From positions 124,001-188,000 of the forward strand of contig JAOALB010000113.1 of assembly GCA_025331125.1 (NCBI GenBank): 64,000 nt of DNA, given 5' to 3'. Below the pieces are notes generated by a model. That model was not told the origin of the DNA. It made no database searches and was given only the letters and a program-made list of their open reading frames with translations. Positions 45,504 to 56,637 of the stretch are shown piece by piece (within the stretch, counting starts at the first letter, position 1; each line of letters opens with the position of its first letter). Made by a program: the position numbers and the translations under genes. This DNA is from Mycogone perniciosa (lineage: Eukaryota; Ascomycota; Sordariomycetes; Hypocreales; Hypocreaceae).

Positions 45504-47277
45504 TTACAACTCAGCCCTATTCTTTTCAGCCTTCTCCTTAGCCAGCGCCTCTGCCTCAGCGGCCTTCTTCTTCGCCGCCTCACTACCCAAGCTAAGCTGG
45601 CCCACAATCCACCTCCAGCTCTCCTTTGCAGATCCTCCCAGCTTCGCAAAGACAGTCTCGGCAGGCGACGACGATCCGTACTTGAAGTAGGTCGCCTGCT
45701 TACGAGCTTCGGCCTTGAGCTCGTCAATCTTGGATCCCTGTGGGACCGGCACGCCGTAGCTGTCGAGGTACGCCTTCAGCTCGCTCTCAGACCATGCCTC
45801 GAAAACGTTGAGCTTCGCCGCTGCGGTCACGGATGCGAGGTAGCTCGTTGCGGAGGCGTATTGCACGCCCCCGGCGGAAGAAGCAGACGAGTACGCCGAT
45901 TGCGCTGCGCTGACGAGGTCCTCGCGAGTGGCATCCTTCTTCTTAGCAGCGGCCTTGGCAGCTGAATTACCGTTTTTGAGAAGGTAAGTCTTGAGGTTGT
46001 CGTAGCTGAAGTCGTCAAAATTCCAAGCCTGCCATCCCGTAGCGGCTTTGTGAGAGTGTTTACGGACAAGAGCTCGAAGCTGGTCGGCATTGCTGCCCTG
46101 AGGAACGGGGACGCCACGGGCATCGAGGTAGGCCTTGAGTCGACTCTCAGACCATGTGTTTATAGCATCGTCGAAAACACCCTGAGCACTATCAGTTGCT
46201 TTGGCGTACTGGTCCTTGACATTGGACGTCGCAGCGCCAAAGAGCGAGGCAGCAGTTGCACCAGCGGTATCTCCCAGAATCTCAGCACGGTGCTTTCGGA
46301 CAAGAGCACGAAGCTCATTGACTTTGGTTCCTTGAGGAACAGGGATACTGTTCTTATCGCAAAACTCTTTGAGCTGAGACTCGCTCCAGGCGTCGATAAT
46401 CATGTCAGTCAGGGCGGCGTAGGCCGACCTTGCGCTGTCAGTGGTGCTGGCGGCTTGTTGCTGGGCCCTCAGGTAGGCGAGACGAGAGTTGCGGCGAACG
46501 GACGCAATCAGTTTGTCTCGAGAGGAGGGCTGGGGGGCAGGGAAGCCGTTGGTATCGAGCCACTCCTTGAGGTCAGACTCGGTCCAAGTAGCGTAGAGCC
46601 AGTTGCCGGGGTATGCGATGGTCTCTCCAGTCTTTTTGGCGATGGCCTCGTAGTTCTGACGAGCTTTTTGGAGTAGTGTATCACGATGACGGGGTTGAGG
46701 GACTAGAGAGAAATGGCGTATTAGCATCACTCATAGGAGTTTATCTTGTAACATGAATGGTAGACTTACCCGGGATGTCATTCTTATCACAAAAGGCCTT
46801 GAGTTGCGATTCAGTCCAGGTGTCAAGAATCCAATCCTTAACATTGACCCAAGCCTGGTTAGCATTCTCCTCTGTCTCATACCAGTTAGCCTTGACCTGA
46901 GAGAGCAGGCTGTCTTTAGTGTTTTCGGCCTCTTCTTTGGTATCTTTGCCTCTCGCCTGCAGATAAGCACTCAGCTGGGACGTATCCCAGCTCTTGTAAG
47001 GCTCGAGGATGTTATCGTTCCAGCTCTTTTCCACCAGGGCTTCCAGGTCCTTGCGGTCGGCTGGAGAGGGATAGGGGATGCCCTGGTCCGAGAGCCAGCG
47101 CTCAAGTTCCGTCTCATGCCACTTATTGTAGACTACGTTGCCAGAGTTAGCAAGCGAAAGAGCATGCTATTGAGGGAGATGATAAGACGAACCAGCTTTG
47201 GTGCCGGGGAACCAGCTACTGGCGGCAACGCCAGAGATGGCGAGCCCTGCGGTCAGAACAGTGCCCAGGGGCCACAT
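45504..47277 (-). CDS. Ish1/Msc1-like stress-response protein with repeated Ish1 domains
   Basis: Three exons (47277-47193, 47132-46770, 46702-45504; introns 60 and 67 bp) give 548 residues. The N-terminus MWPLGTVLTAGLAISGVAAS is a clear signal peptide. The rest is an array of about seven ~45-residue Ish1 repeats with the pattern W-[ST]-[ED]-[ST]-x-L-K-x-[FYW]-[LC]-D-x-x-[GN]-[IVF]-P. Examples are WTESQLKAFCDKNDIPVPQP, WTESDLKEWLDTNGFPAPQ, WSESQLKEFCDKNSIPVPQ, WSESRLKAYLDARGVPVPQ and WSESELKAYLDSYGVPVPQ. Fission yeast Ish1 is a stress-induced nuclear-envelope protein, and budding yeast Msc1 is a related protein of poorly known role. Perinuclear or ER localisation is inferred from the signal peptide and the family. 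The tail is Lys/Ala/Glu-rich (AAKKKAAEAEALAKEKAEKN). Confidence 0.9.
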
Positions 47278-48290
47278 GATGATACGTCGTCAAGATGAGA
47301 TCGATGAAAGATGTGTATCTTTAGAAGATTATTGGAGATATTTCAGGGACTATGTCCTGGCTATTTACTGTGCTATCGCCAGGGTGGGATACACTTATAA
47401 AGTCTGGGATGATGGACATACACCGGGCTGAGGTGAAGCTGATGACGACGATAAAACGGAGACACTGGAAAGTTTCCCCAATTCCGGATCAAGTGAGCAC
47501 ATCCATCACGTCACTTCCCAGAGCACCATATCTTTCAACTCAGACGCAAGACATCGGGTACCGGTACCCCAAGACCACACAAACACAGCCCTGTCATTGC
47601 ATGTGAGCAGGTACACGACAAGCCCCGGTACATTTCCACTAAACTAAGCTTTTTGCTTTCCTTGATCGTCACCGATTCATATGATGATCGGACCCAAAAC
47701 CTGTGCGGGATCGGTGGAGAGAAAAACATGCTTATCCAGTAAGACGCTCGAGATGGCGTGTGTGGACGGAGAGCTTCTGCCACGATGACGTAGTTACATC
47801 CGTCGCAAATGTGGGGAAGTGAAAGCTTCTGGACCAAACATTCCGGAACGCCACTTAGGTCAAGATTAGAGTGTCCTACCCTACACTCTCAAAACGACAA
47901 GTTCGGTGAAACTGCCATTATTTCTTACTATTGTAGAGGCATGGCTATATTTTTCATGGGTGCACTGTATTGAATTGAATTTATGGTATTATTGTCTCAA
48001 GTTGAATCAAGTCTATGTGCGTAGGAATGTGGTTGGAACGGTGTGTAAAGCTGTTCATGTATAGCCTCACAACAGAATCAGAGCACGTATCAACCAATTC
48101 ATACAATTTCCTCGCTTGCAAAAGAGGCCTTGTCTCTAATCTAGTGAGCTAGCACACCTCTGCCAGGAATATGATTACATTCATCTCCTAGGGTTGACTT
48201 TTCCTCTATGCCAATGCCCGCCAATTTCGTACGCCAGCCCTGGGCCAGGAAACCCCATTGCATGATCCTCCGCCCAAGCACAGGTAAAGA
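47278..48290. other. Intergenic, Ish1-like promoter and RPT5 3' flank
   Basis: 1,013 bp. The left half is the promoter and leader of the Ish1-like gene. No gene, RNA or repeat is recognised. Confidence 0.45.
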
Positions 48291-49771
48291 TTACGCGTAA
48301 AAGTTGACAGTCTGAGAGTAAAACCGTTAGCATCAAGCATACATCTGAGGGTTTGCATCCAATCACTCACGTCTTTCTTCTTGGCCTGCACCTCGGCAAT
48401 GGCGTCCACGTAGTGCTCGTGGCCAATCTGGTTCTTCCCTGACCGCAGGGCAATCATGCCTGCTTCCACACAAACCGCCTTCAACATCGCACCACCAAAC
48501 TCGTCTGTGCTTCGGGCTAGTTCGCCCCAGTTGACTCCAGGGTCGACCTTCATCTTGCGAGAGTGAATCTTGAGAATCTGGCTTCGTGCTTCCTCATTGG
48601 GCAAGGGGAACTCGATCTTTCGGTCCAGACGACCCGAACGAAGCAGCGCCGGGTCAAGGACGTCGACTCGGTTGGTGGCGGCCAAGACCTTGATTCGATC
48701 GTCGGATGCAAAACCGTCAAGCTGGTTCAGGAGCTCCAACATGGTTCGTTGTACTTCACGATCACCACTCTTCTCGCTATCGAAACGCTTGGTACCGACG
48801 GCATCCAATTCGTCAATGAAGATAATGGCCGGTGCCTTTTCCTTGGCCAGCGCAAAGCAGTCTCGGACCAGCTTAGCACCGTCACCAATGAACATCTGTA
48901 CTAGCTGGGGTCCGGCGAGCTTCAGGAATGTCGCTTCTGTCTGTGCCGCACAGGCTCTCGCCATCAGAGTCTTGCCAGTACCGGGGGGACCGTACATCAG
49001 AGCGCCCTTTGGCGCCTTGATGCCAATCTTCTTGAATCGGTCAGCCTCCTTCATCGGCCATACAATGGCCTCAACGAGTTCCTCAATCTGCTTGTCCAAA
49101 CCACCGACGTCGGAATATTGTTCTGTCGGCTTCTCATCCACCTCCATGGCCTTGACGCGGCTATCGTATTCGGCGGGTAGAGTATCCAGGACGAGATAGG
49201 AATCCTTGTTTACACCGATCAGATCACCGGGCTTCAGCGTGTCAGAATCAACAAGACCAATCAATGGCAAAAAGATGGTTTGCCGTGTCGAGGTCTTGAT
49301 GACAGCTGACTTGCCCACTCGCGTAGCGTCAAGATCGATGTTGGCACCCTCCTCGGATGATTCTGCTGTCGGGTCCAGATCCAGTAGCTCAACGACGTTT
49401 CCAACCAGGTAAGGGAGTTGTCTGAGCAATCATGTTAATAGTCTGAGGGGGGTTGACGAGGAGCTTTGGAGGGCTTGCCTGTTGTTAGCAATCTTGTCCA
49501 TGTTCTCCTTGATCTTCTCGCCCATCGCCGCCTTCTCGTGCGTTAACCGTGACAGCTCGCTCTTCATGATTCGGGAGTCGTTCTCGAGCAACCGCTTCCG
49601 TGTTTGGATGTCCAATGTGCTGAGACTGAGGATTTCGTCATCAAGGATTTCGTCCCTCTCCTCCTCGGCATCCTGCATGTCCGCATCACCATCTTGTGCC
49701 TTCTTGTTGTTCTCTCTCTTGTTCTCTCTCTCCTGGCGATCGAGGTCTTCGAGCTCCTCAAGGGTCGACAT
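48291..49771 (-). CDS. RPT5: RPT5, 26S proteasome regulatory AAA ATPase
   Basis: Three exons (49771-49479, 49421-48371, 48311-48291) encode 454 residues. The N-terminus is a charged coiled coil (LEELEDLDRQERENKRENNK). An OB domain follows (LPYLVGNVVELLDLD), then the AAA module with Walker A GPPGTGKT at 242-249, Walker B IIFIDELD at 297-304, and the Arg-finger region LLRSGRLDRKIEFPLPNEEA. It ends TVNFYA, so the last three residues FYA form the HbYX motif that opens the 20S gate. FYA and the INDxxE-like context identify Rpt5 rather than its paralogues. Intron 1 (49422-49478) has a GC donor (AACAG|GCAAGC) and a normal AG acceptor, and only this join gives NNRQLPYLV. Intron 2 (59 bp) isolates the six C-terminal residues on a 21-nt exon. 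Confidence 0.96.
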
Positions 49772-50296
49772 GGTGTTGAAAGCTGAGGGTGCAAGACTTG
49801 TACAGATGAAGAGGAACGGTGACGGATGATCGAGGAATCGTCAGGGGATTGAATGGGATTAATAAACGAATAGACCCACAACGAGCGGGCAGGTTGCTTT
49901 GCTTTGTAAAGGTGTATCCGGAAGCTGTTCTCTGCCAGTTTACGAGAGGTTGAAGCTGCAGGGCACCAAGCCGTTGAGGTGTCGCGCGCAATCACTCTGG
50001 GTGCCTGGTAACTGGCGGCTAAAGTATTCGCAGGTAGCGGTAAGGGCTCAGTGGCCAGTCAACCTACAGAATATAACCCCTCGGTACCTCAGGGTACATT
50101 TGGTGGCCATGTCATTGTGTCGGAACGGCAGGCAGTTGATCCGAATCATCAACTCAGTTGGGGCTTCAAGGCTTACTAGGAAAGTTTGGAGATGCTTTTT
50201 GTATTCCACGGCCAAATAGCTTGTCGGCATCACGATACGTAGGTCTCGTCACAGCTATTGCGCAGCCAATTCCAGGATACTAATGTACTAAGTAGC
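49772..50296. promoter_or_regulatory. Bidirectional promoter, RPT5 and mitochondrial uL10m
   Basis: 525 bp between divergent start codons. GGTGGCCAT at about 50102 is two bases off the yeast Rpn4 proteasome element (GGTGGCAAA), which I do not consider evidence of regulation. Nothing else is identified. Confidence 0.5.
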
Positions 50297-51298
50297 ATGA
50301 CGCGGATAATAAGTCGGGCGGCGAGGCCCTGCCTACAACGGTTAAGCCTGGAAGTTGCCAGCCGCCGGGGAGCATTGGCTCTCGGTGCGCATAGCTTCTC
50401 GACATCAGAGGTGCGATATGGACTGTCTGCGACTGCAATTATTCCATCTCCAGCAGAACATGCCCCAGCGACGAAACCTCCCAGTGCGCGACCGATCGAT
50501 ACAAGGAAAAGCCAGTTGATCCGGACGTATACCTCGCTCTTGCGCACAACCCCTCTGATTCTATTCTTCCAACACAGCAACCTCACAGCAGTGGAATGGG
50601 CAGCCGTAAGAAGAGAGTTGAAAAAGGCCGTGGAAGCCGTCCCGCCACCAACCCCTATCCCAGGCGCCGAGCCTATTGATCTCAGGTCAAGGGTGCAGGT
50701 GCAGGTGGTGAGAACGAACATGCTCAAGGTTGCGCTGAAGATTGTGGAATTCTACAACCCCGAGACTGCTGCTGCCTTGAACTCCACGCCGCGGACAGCC
50801 CGAGGACCCCTCATCCACGATCTCTCGGAGACTGCCTATCAGCAGATCAAGGACAGCGAAATCTCACCCGAGTCTGCATTCGCGCAGATCCAGCCGCTCA
50901 TGGTCGGACCTCTAGCTGCCCTCGTCATGCCAGCCGTTTCACCGGCGCACTTGGCTGCGGCTTTGAGTGTTCTATCACCCGTCTCAGGCAAATTCCCCGC
51001 ACCAACGCGGAAGAAGAGCCCTGGATACTACGACCCTCTCTGCCAGAACGGGCTGGCCAAACTGTTGTTGGTAGGAGGACGTATCGAGGGCAAGGTGTTT
51101 GACCAGACTGGTGTTAACTGGGTCGGTGGCATTGACGGTGGCATTGACGGCCTCCGCGCACAGCTCGTCGCTGTTCTCCAGGGCGCTGGCCTCGGCATTA
51201 CGTCTACGCTGGAAGGCGGCAGCCGGAGTCTGTGGCTCGCTCTGGAGGGAAGAAAAGGGCAATTAGAGGAGGAGGCGAAGGCTGAGACGTCTGCCTAG
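50297..51298 (+). CDS. MRPL11: Mitochondrial large ribosomal subunit protein uL10m (yeast MRPL11 type)
   Basis: A single exon of 333 residues starts at the first in-frame ATG (MTRIISRAARPCLQRLSLEV). The N-terminal ~45 residues are Arg-rich without acidic residues and contain FSTSEVRYG, a typical mitochondrial presequence and cleavage region. The body matches the uL10 fold of mitochondrial ribosomes: RKSQLIRTYTSLLRTTPLIL, FFQHSNLTAVEWAAVRRELK, VVRTNMLKVAL, MVGPLAALVMPAVSPAHLAA, and NGLAKLLLVGGRIEGKVFD near the end. uL10m forms the base of the L7/L12 stalk. The start at 50297 was preferred over an upstream in-frame non-ATG extension. Confidence 0.88.
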   Translation: MTRIISRAARPCLQRLSLEVASRRGALALGAHSFSTSEVRYGLSATAIIPSPAEHAPATKPPSARPIDTRKSQLIRTYTSLLRTTPLILFFQHSNLTAVEWAAVRRELKKAVEAVPPPTPIPGAEPIDLRSRVQVQVVRTNMLKVALKIVEFYNPETAAALNSTPRTARGPLIHDLSETAYQQIKDSEISPESAFAQIQPLMVGPLAALVMPAVSPAHLAAALSVLSPVSGKFPAPTRKKSPGYYDPLCQNGLAKLLLVGGRIEGKVFDQTGVNWVGGIDGGIDGLRAQLVAVLQGAGLGITSTLEGGSRSLWLALEGRKGQLEEEAKAETSA

Positions 51299-52108
51299 AA
51301 GCCTGCATGATGAGTGAGGACGAAAAGCAGCGAGTGAATGGGTGCTGCAAAAGTGTTTCAGCGTGTATACTATTGGGCATGTATTCATAGAGAAAGGCGT
51401 GCATTATTGGCGCAGCATCGTCCTGTAGGTGTACCCGACGGAGATGACTAACCTGCTCAAGCCGAGCGAGTGTTCTCGACGATATATATTTGAAGATGAA
51501 GAATATGGATGCTTTACGACAGCTGTTACAAGTGCTGGAACACTCAACTTCTCAAGCATGGCATTCCTTTTCTCAGCATTACACTGGTGGTGATAGTTCT
51601 GCGCTGCTCGAGGAAAACGCAGCTAGCCTCGATCTCTCGTAGAAAAAGCGTAGGTAGTCCTGAAGCATCAATCATAAATTGCAGTGTTAATGTGATTGAA
51701 GCGTCTCCCAACTGATAAAGGGAGAACGTGCCCAATCTTTAGACGCTTGCTACAAAGGGTAGTTGATACGTCAGTCACCCTCAAAGCTTACATAGCAGCT
51801 CCAGTAGCAACACCACCACCACTCCAACAACCCCCAAACAGCAATAGCTCAGGTGATTCCTCTCAATAGCTTCACCTCCTTCATCCATCTCACTCGAAGG
51901 AAAAAAAAACCTTTTCTCCTCATCCTCATCCTCACTGCTTGAATTCGCGCGGCAGCTAAGGACCTCTTTCGCCCTTTAGGCCTCGTCGCCTATTCCCTCC
52001 ACCACCTCCGCTCGACGCGCAATCCCTCTCTCCTTTGCGATCGCCACAAACCGAAGCCCAGGACGTCTTCCTCGCCATCACGAAGCTCTACACATCGCAG
52101 CGCCCGTC
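51299..52108. other. Intergenic, uL10m to DUF4870 gene
   Basis: 810 bp. The right part is pyrimidine-rich (CTCCTCATCCTCATCCTCAC, then CTTTCGCCCTTTAGGCC), typical of a fungal promoter and leader for the DUF4870 gene. No other feature. Confidence 0.5.
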
Positions 52109-52874
52109 ATGGACTTCGCGCCCTACCAATCCTCCCCTCCCGAACACGCCCGATCCCCCATAACCTCTCCCCGCGCCTCCACCGACGCCGCCCGCCGCCC
52201 ATTCTCCCCCTCCGCCATAGGCGCAGGCTTCGCCGCCGCACGCAGCCCGCCTCCCCTGCAGCACCCTCAGCCTCAGCGCGCATGGAACGGCGGCCTTGAC
52301 GGCCAGGCCAACACCAGCGGCGTGCTCGGCGCCGCGAGCAGCATATGGGGGGGCTTCGGCAGCGGAGGCGGCAGCTCGCCCATGCCGGGCGCATATCCCG
52401 AGGCCGAAGTGAGCGAGTTCGATACGAGTCTGGGGTTGAGGTTGGATTATGAGGCCTGTCTGGCGTATTTGGCGTTTCCGCCGCTTGGCGCCATGGTTCT
52501 CTTGATCCTGGAGAAGAACAGCGACTATGTCAGGTAAGCTCATCTGCCCCGAAGGGATGATGATCCTTGGGCTAACAGTATGGTAGATTCCACGCCTGGC
52601 AATCTGCCCTCCTCTTCACAGCCATCATGGTCTTCCACCTCATCTTCTCTTGGTCTTCCTTCCTCAGCTGGCTCTTCTTCCTCGGCGACATCGTCTTAAT
52701 CGGCTTCCTTACACTGAAAGCCTATCAAGACGCCGAGATCCTAGACAGGTAAACCAATCTCCCTACATCTCAGCCCCTATTCACGGTATAAGACACAAGT
52801 ATTGACATTGTGTTCACAGGTTCGAAGTACCATTCTTTGGTAGGATAGCGAGTAGGATCTTGGATGACGAGTAG
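52109..52874 (+). CDS. DUF4870/Tic20-like small membrane protein
   Basis: Three exons (52109-52533, 52587-52748, 52820-52874; introns 53 and 71 bp) encode 213 residues. The N-terminal ~105 residues are Pro/Ser/Ala/Gly-rich and disordered. A conserved membrane domain follows: LGLRLDYEACLAYLAFPPLG, AMVLLILEKNSDYVRFHAWQ, SALLFTAIMVFHLIFSW, SSFLSWLFFLGDIVLIGFLT, then LKAYQDAEILDRFEVPFFG and the end SRILDDE. Three or four transmembrane segments with the YVRFHAWQS signature match the DUF4870 (Tic20-like) family found in bacteria and fungi. The molecular role is unknown. Both introns interrupt the codon for Arg in phase 2 (AG|A, AG|G). Confidence 0.88.
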
Positions 52875-53239
52875 GCGTTGGATGAACCTTCCCCTCATGG
52901 ACGGCTTAATTTCTGTAATTATTTCTCTGTTGGCTCCTAATATGTCCGTGTTGATCTTATACCCCTTTCCCTGAGGTCTCCCCTGCTCTGGGAGGACCCA
53001 AGTTGCAATTGAAATAATACCAAGATACCACTTCCCATGGCTTTTATCATATGAGCAAACAACTCTGAAGAGTTGGGTTTTTTCCTGCATGGCTGATGCT
53101 ATGTCCTACACTAATTCCCTGTAAAAGTGAGAATACAGAGGCCTACCATCTCTCCCCTCATACTGCTGATCTATCTCGCATAGTTCGGTACATATCTATC
53201 TCCATGAAATCGTCTCCGAGGCTTGGGGCTTGTCGGTTC
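52875..53239. other. Convergent intergenic, DUF4870 gene and TRL1
   Basis: 365 bp of 3' flanks. No feature is recognised. Confidence 0.5.
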
Positions 53240-55777
53240 CTACCGCGACAACACCCCCTTAATAACGGCCCCTTGGATCGTGGGCTTCTCGGTAAACACC
53301 ACTTCCTTGATCTTGTTTCCCTCGCCCCCGGTGCCAACCTCGATCCACTTTTCAAGGAGGTCATTGCTCTCCTTCGGTTTCACGCTGAGGTCTCGGGTTC
53401 CTACCGTAATATGGGCGACACGATTTACGCATTCCCATTTGCTCTCCGGATCAACGATGCGGACGACAATAGCCATGATACGGTCATTAAAGACAACCTA
53501 GCCAAGAAAGTTAGCAATAACACATCAACCAAACACTCCGTAAAAGGTGCCGTAATTGTGACTTACCCGCTCGAGCATCAAGTCGCATTCGCCGAGCTTT
53601 GCATCACCGCCTCCGGCCGCTTCATGTAATTCCGTATATCGCTTCCACAAATCCGGGTGCTCCTTTGCAGTGGCCTTATGCATCAGGGTGACATGGAATT
53701 TGTTCTGGATTCTTCTTGTTTGCTTCAGCTGCATGAAGAAACGCGAACTTTCAGAATCTACCCCCTTGAATGCCTTCTCCAGAATGTTGTCAATGCTGTT
53801 GGTTGGTACTTCGATTGACATGTACTCCAACGATCTCTTCTTCTGGGAAGCCTGCTTCTGTTGTGACTGCTGCGCCTTATTCTTGCCTCCTCGATCTGGA
53901 ATGTTGTGCCTGAAGTCGGGTTTGTAATTTAGGGCGAAATCGATAGCCGCATCCAGCTGTTCAGGGCTTGGAACCTCTTTTACGAGGTTGGGGATGGACA
54001 AGTGCAACGCATTGACGAGCGTTTCAAGATTCTCTCGACTACCGGCCGTAGGGTCGAGATCTACCACCAAATCGAAGCCATCATCGGGGAAAGCGCCGGT
54101 GTTGCACTCCTCAAATCTGCTGATGAAGCCCTCCATGACGCCAATGAATTTATCTTGGTCCGACGCCGCGTGAATCGTCTGATGGTTATCTCCGCGTTGT
54201 ATCACTCTGTCCTGAGTGATGCGCCGGATCTCTTCTATTGATTCCTCGTCGTGGCGGAAATTCAAGCAGACAAGCTTGACATTGGAATTTTGCGTCTTCA
54301 CATCGCCTATCAGTTGTTTTCTCTCATGACGTTGAGTATTGTTCCGGTCCGCAAAGACGGCAGTGTTTTCCTTGAGCTGGTCAAGGAGAGCCTTGACAAA
54401 TCGTGGGGGACGGGCCTTGCCCGAGATATTGTCATTCTGAATGTGGCCCCATCCGAAAAGATGCGTCAGAGCCAGGGCAAGCGTGGTCTTGCCGCATCCA
54501 ATGGTAGCTATGGGGCTCAGAATCATATCCTTTGTAACCTCGGTCATGATAACACGATCCAGTTCTCCCAGGTTGGCAGCGTCCGACCCTTTGATGTTCT
54601 TGAATGCCAAGAAATCATCACGCAGTTTGATAATACCATGGTTCTGGTTGTAGAGTTTTCCCAGCTGTGGATCAGCTGCCAATCGCTTTCGGGCATAGAG
54701 AAGATACTCTTGCGTGATTTTGATATGTTTCTTGAATCTGGGTTGTTTGCCGGATATGAGAGCCTTTGTACACTCTCGCCACTGTCGGTACATCAAATAG
54801 GGTTCCTCAAACTTGTACTTGAAGAACCAGTCCTGGTAGGGCTTAGTCGCAGGGTCCTGCGATATCTTGCAACGGATAACAAAGCCCTCGACGTCACGGC
54901 CATCGTAGGCGCCAGTCGTTGCCACACCCTCCAGGAAGGTTTTTACTTCGTTGACATCATTCATGGTAAGGAGGTCCGTCTTGATAAATCCCCACTGCTC
55001 AGCAAATTCCTGGACCAAGTTGCTCGGATACGTCGCAAACTCGGGGAGGTTGAGATTAATACCATGAAGGTACAGACCGGCTTTGTCGCCTTCATAAGCC
55101 AGGATGTGTTCCTCAAAGGAATCATCGCAAAGCTCAGCCACAGCAGTAGCATTTCGCTGGTAAAGCTCCCTCGCGAGGTCGGCTCCTGTCTTCCCCAGGG
55201 CTGCCAGCTGCTTCTCAAGACGGATTTCACCGGCACGGGCATGGCTGAGTTCAGCATCACCACGATCGCCGGTCGAGTGCTTGCTGCAGACGAGTAGAGT
55301 GTCATCCTCGAGGCCGGAGATGAAGATGATACATCCGTTCTCTTTCAGTGTCAACTCATAAGGCCCCTTGGTGTTTGTAAGGATGTTGTCCCAGTTGGTC
55401 TCGTTGACCTCGTTCACGTTGAAGAACTTGTCGTAGCCCCGGACAGCGATTTCTGGGGTGTTCCCCCCCGTTTTTGTAGTGAACAAACCGCGAGCGTAAG
55501 TTGGGAGTCCCTGGCGTTTATAGTCCCAGTCCTGCATCCTCCAGGAGTCTACATGGATACCATCCCGAGAGGACTTGATCTTGAAAGAGGTCTTCTTGAC
55601 GGAGAATCCACCTCGCCGCTTGTCCTTCCTAGCAGCCTCAAGATCCCCGATCATCTTAGAGACAGCCTGAACATCCTGGGGGGTGTATGGGACAGCCATG
55701 TTGCTGGCCGGGTCGATGGCTCTGGCGGGGTGAATGGTGAGGCGGTGGTGCGAGATGCGAAGTTGACGACCCAGCAT
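53240..55777 (-). CDS. TRL1: tRNA ligase TRL1 (ligase, polynucleotide kinase, cyclic phosphodiesterase)
   Basis: Two exons (55777-53567, 53497-53240; 69-bp intron) give 822 residues, or 796 if translation starts at Met27 (55699, MAVPYTPQDV), which may be the real start. The ligase domain has RGYDKFFNVNE and LKENGCIIF with adenylated Lys145, and FVIRCK. The kinase domain carries the P-loop IGCGKTT (426-432). The phosphodiesterase domain has two HxT motifs: HVT at 695-697 (KFHVTLMH) and HIT at 766-768 (VAHITVGT). The second is encoded by exon 2. Trl1 heals and seals tRNA exons after intron excision and splices HAC1-type mRNA in the unfolded protein response. The first 26 residues contain Arg and His but no acidic residue until Asp22, so a targeting peptide on a longer form is possible. 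The intron holds a CACTCCGTA variant of the dispersed motif. Confidence 0.95.
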
Positions 55778-56637
55778 AGAGGATGCCCGTAGGAGGGCTA
55801 TTTTGTCCTTTGTACTTCTGCAGTCCTGGAAAGGTTGCTGCAGTATTGTAACTAGAGGTCCCTTGGATCAGATGAGAGGTTGTCGAGGCTTTGCAACACT
55901 TTTGATGGGGAGCGTGGAGACAAGTTGGAGAGTAGTGAGAGATCTGGGTCTCGGGGGTTGTAACTCCTTTTAAGTCCAGACCTAGCCTGCTGTTCCTGTG
56001 CGGACCGGTATCTTGTTTCCGCTTTGACCTGGATAATGAATATGCAAGGCACCCTTGGGTTTTCGCCTATACAAATTCGCTCTTCAGTTGGTCGGTTTCT
56101 AAACACAGCCGCTTTTCTTTGGGTCAGCCTTGGAGGCTCAGTGAGTCAGACCCTAGGTGCTAACCAAACACCAAACCGCCTAGATAGGAAGAGTATTACT
56201 CTTCGCCGGAAGGCTTAGGCAAGCAAGGCACAGACCAACTAGGCAATAATTATTACCTAGTAGTTACTTGGGAGGAAGCAGTGAAGCGGAGAGGAAGTGT
56301 GAGGCCTCACTATGGCAAGGGATCCATAACATGAATTGTGGGAGCTCACTACGAAGTACTACCTTAGCAGTATCTTGGTAGAGTCACAGGCGCTGAGAGG
56401 GCCCTGTAACAGCTGCTGTGCTGCCCACGTCACAGAGGGTTTGGCGGGGTAAATCCATTTAGACTAAAATCTACCCCTCCATGGCCGCACATTTTCGATA
56501 GCATCATAGCAAGGCAAACAATTTTCCCTACAAACATCATTCGCCTCTATCGCGCTCCCTGTGACGCTCACGACATCTCCTCCACGCCAGTTCCCCCGAC
56601 ACAAATCGCATACTAATACTATATATTGCAATCCCCA
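55778..56637. other. Divergent intergenic, TRL1 and ankyrin gene
   Basis: 860 bp of promoter DNA. No exact copy of the dispersed motif and no gene was found. A TATATAT sequence near 56620-56627 lies just upstream of the ankyrin start, too close for a TATA box. Confidence 0.45.

Noticed and set aside
50100..50110. GGTGGCCAT as a proteasome-associated control element for RPT5
   Set aside because: Two of nine bases differ from the yeast element, and Rpn4-type control is not established for this kind of fungus.
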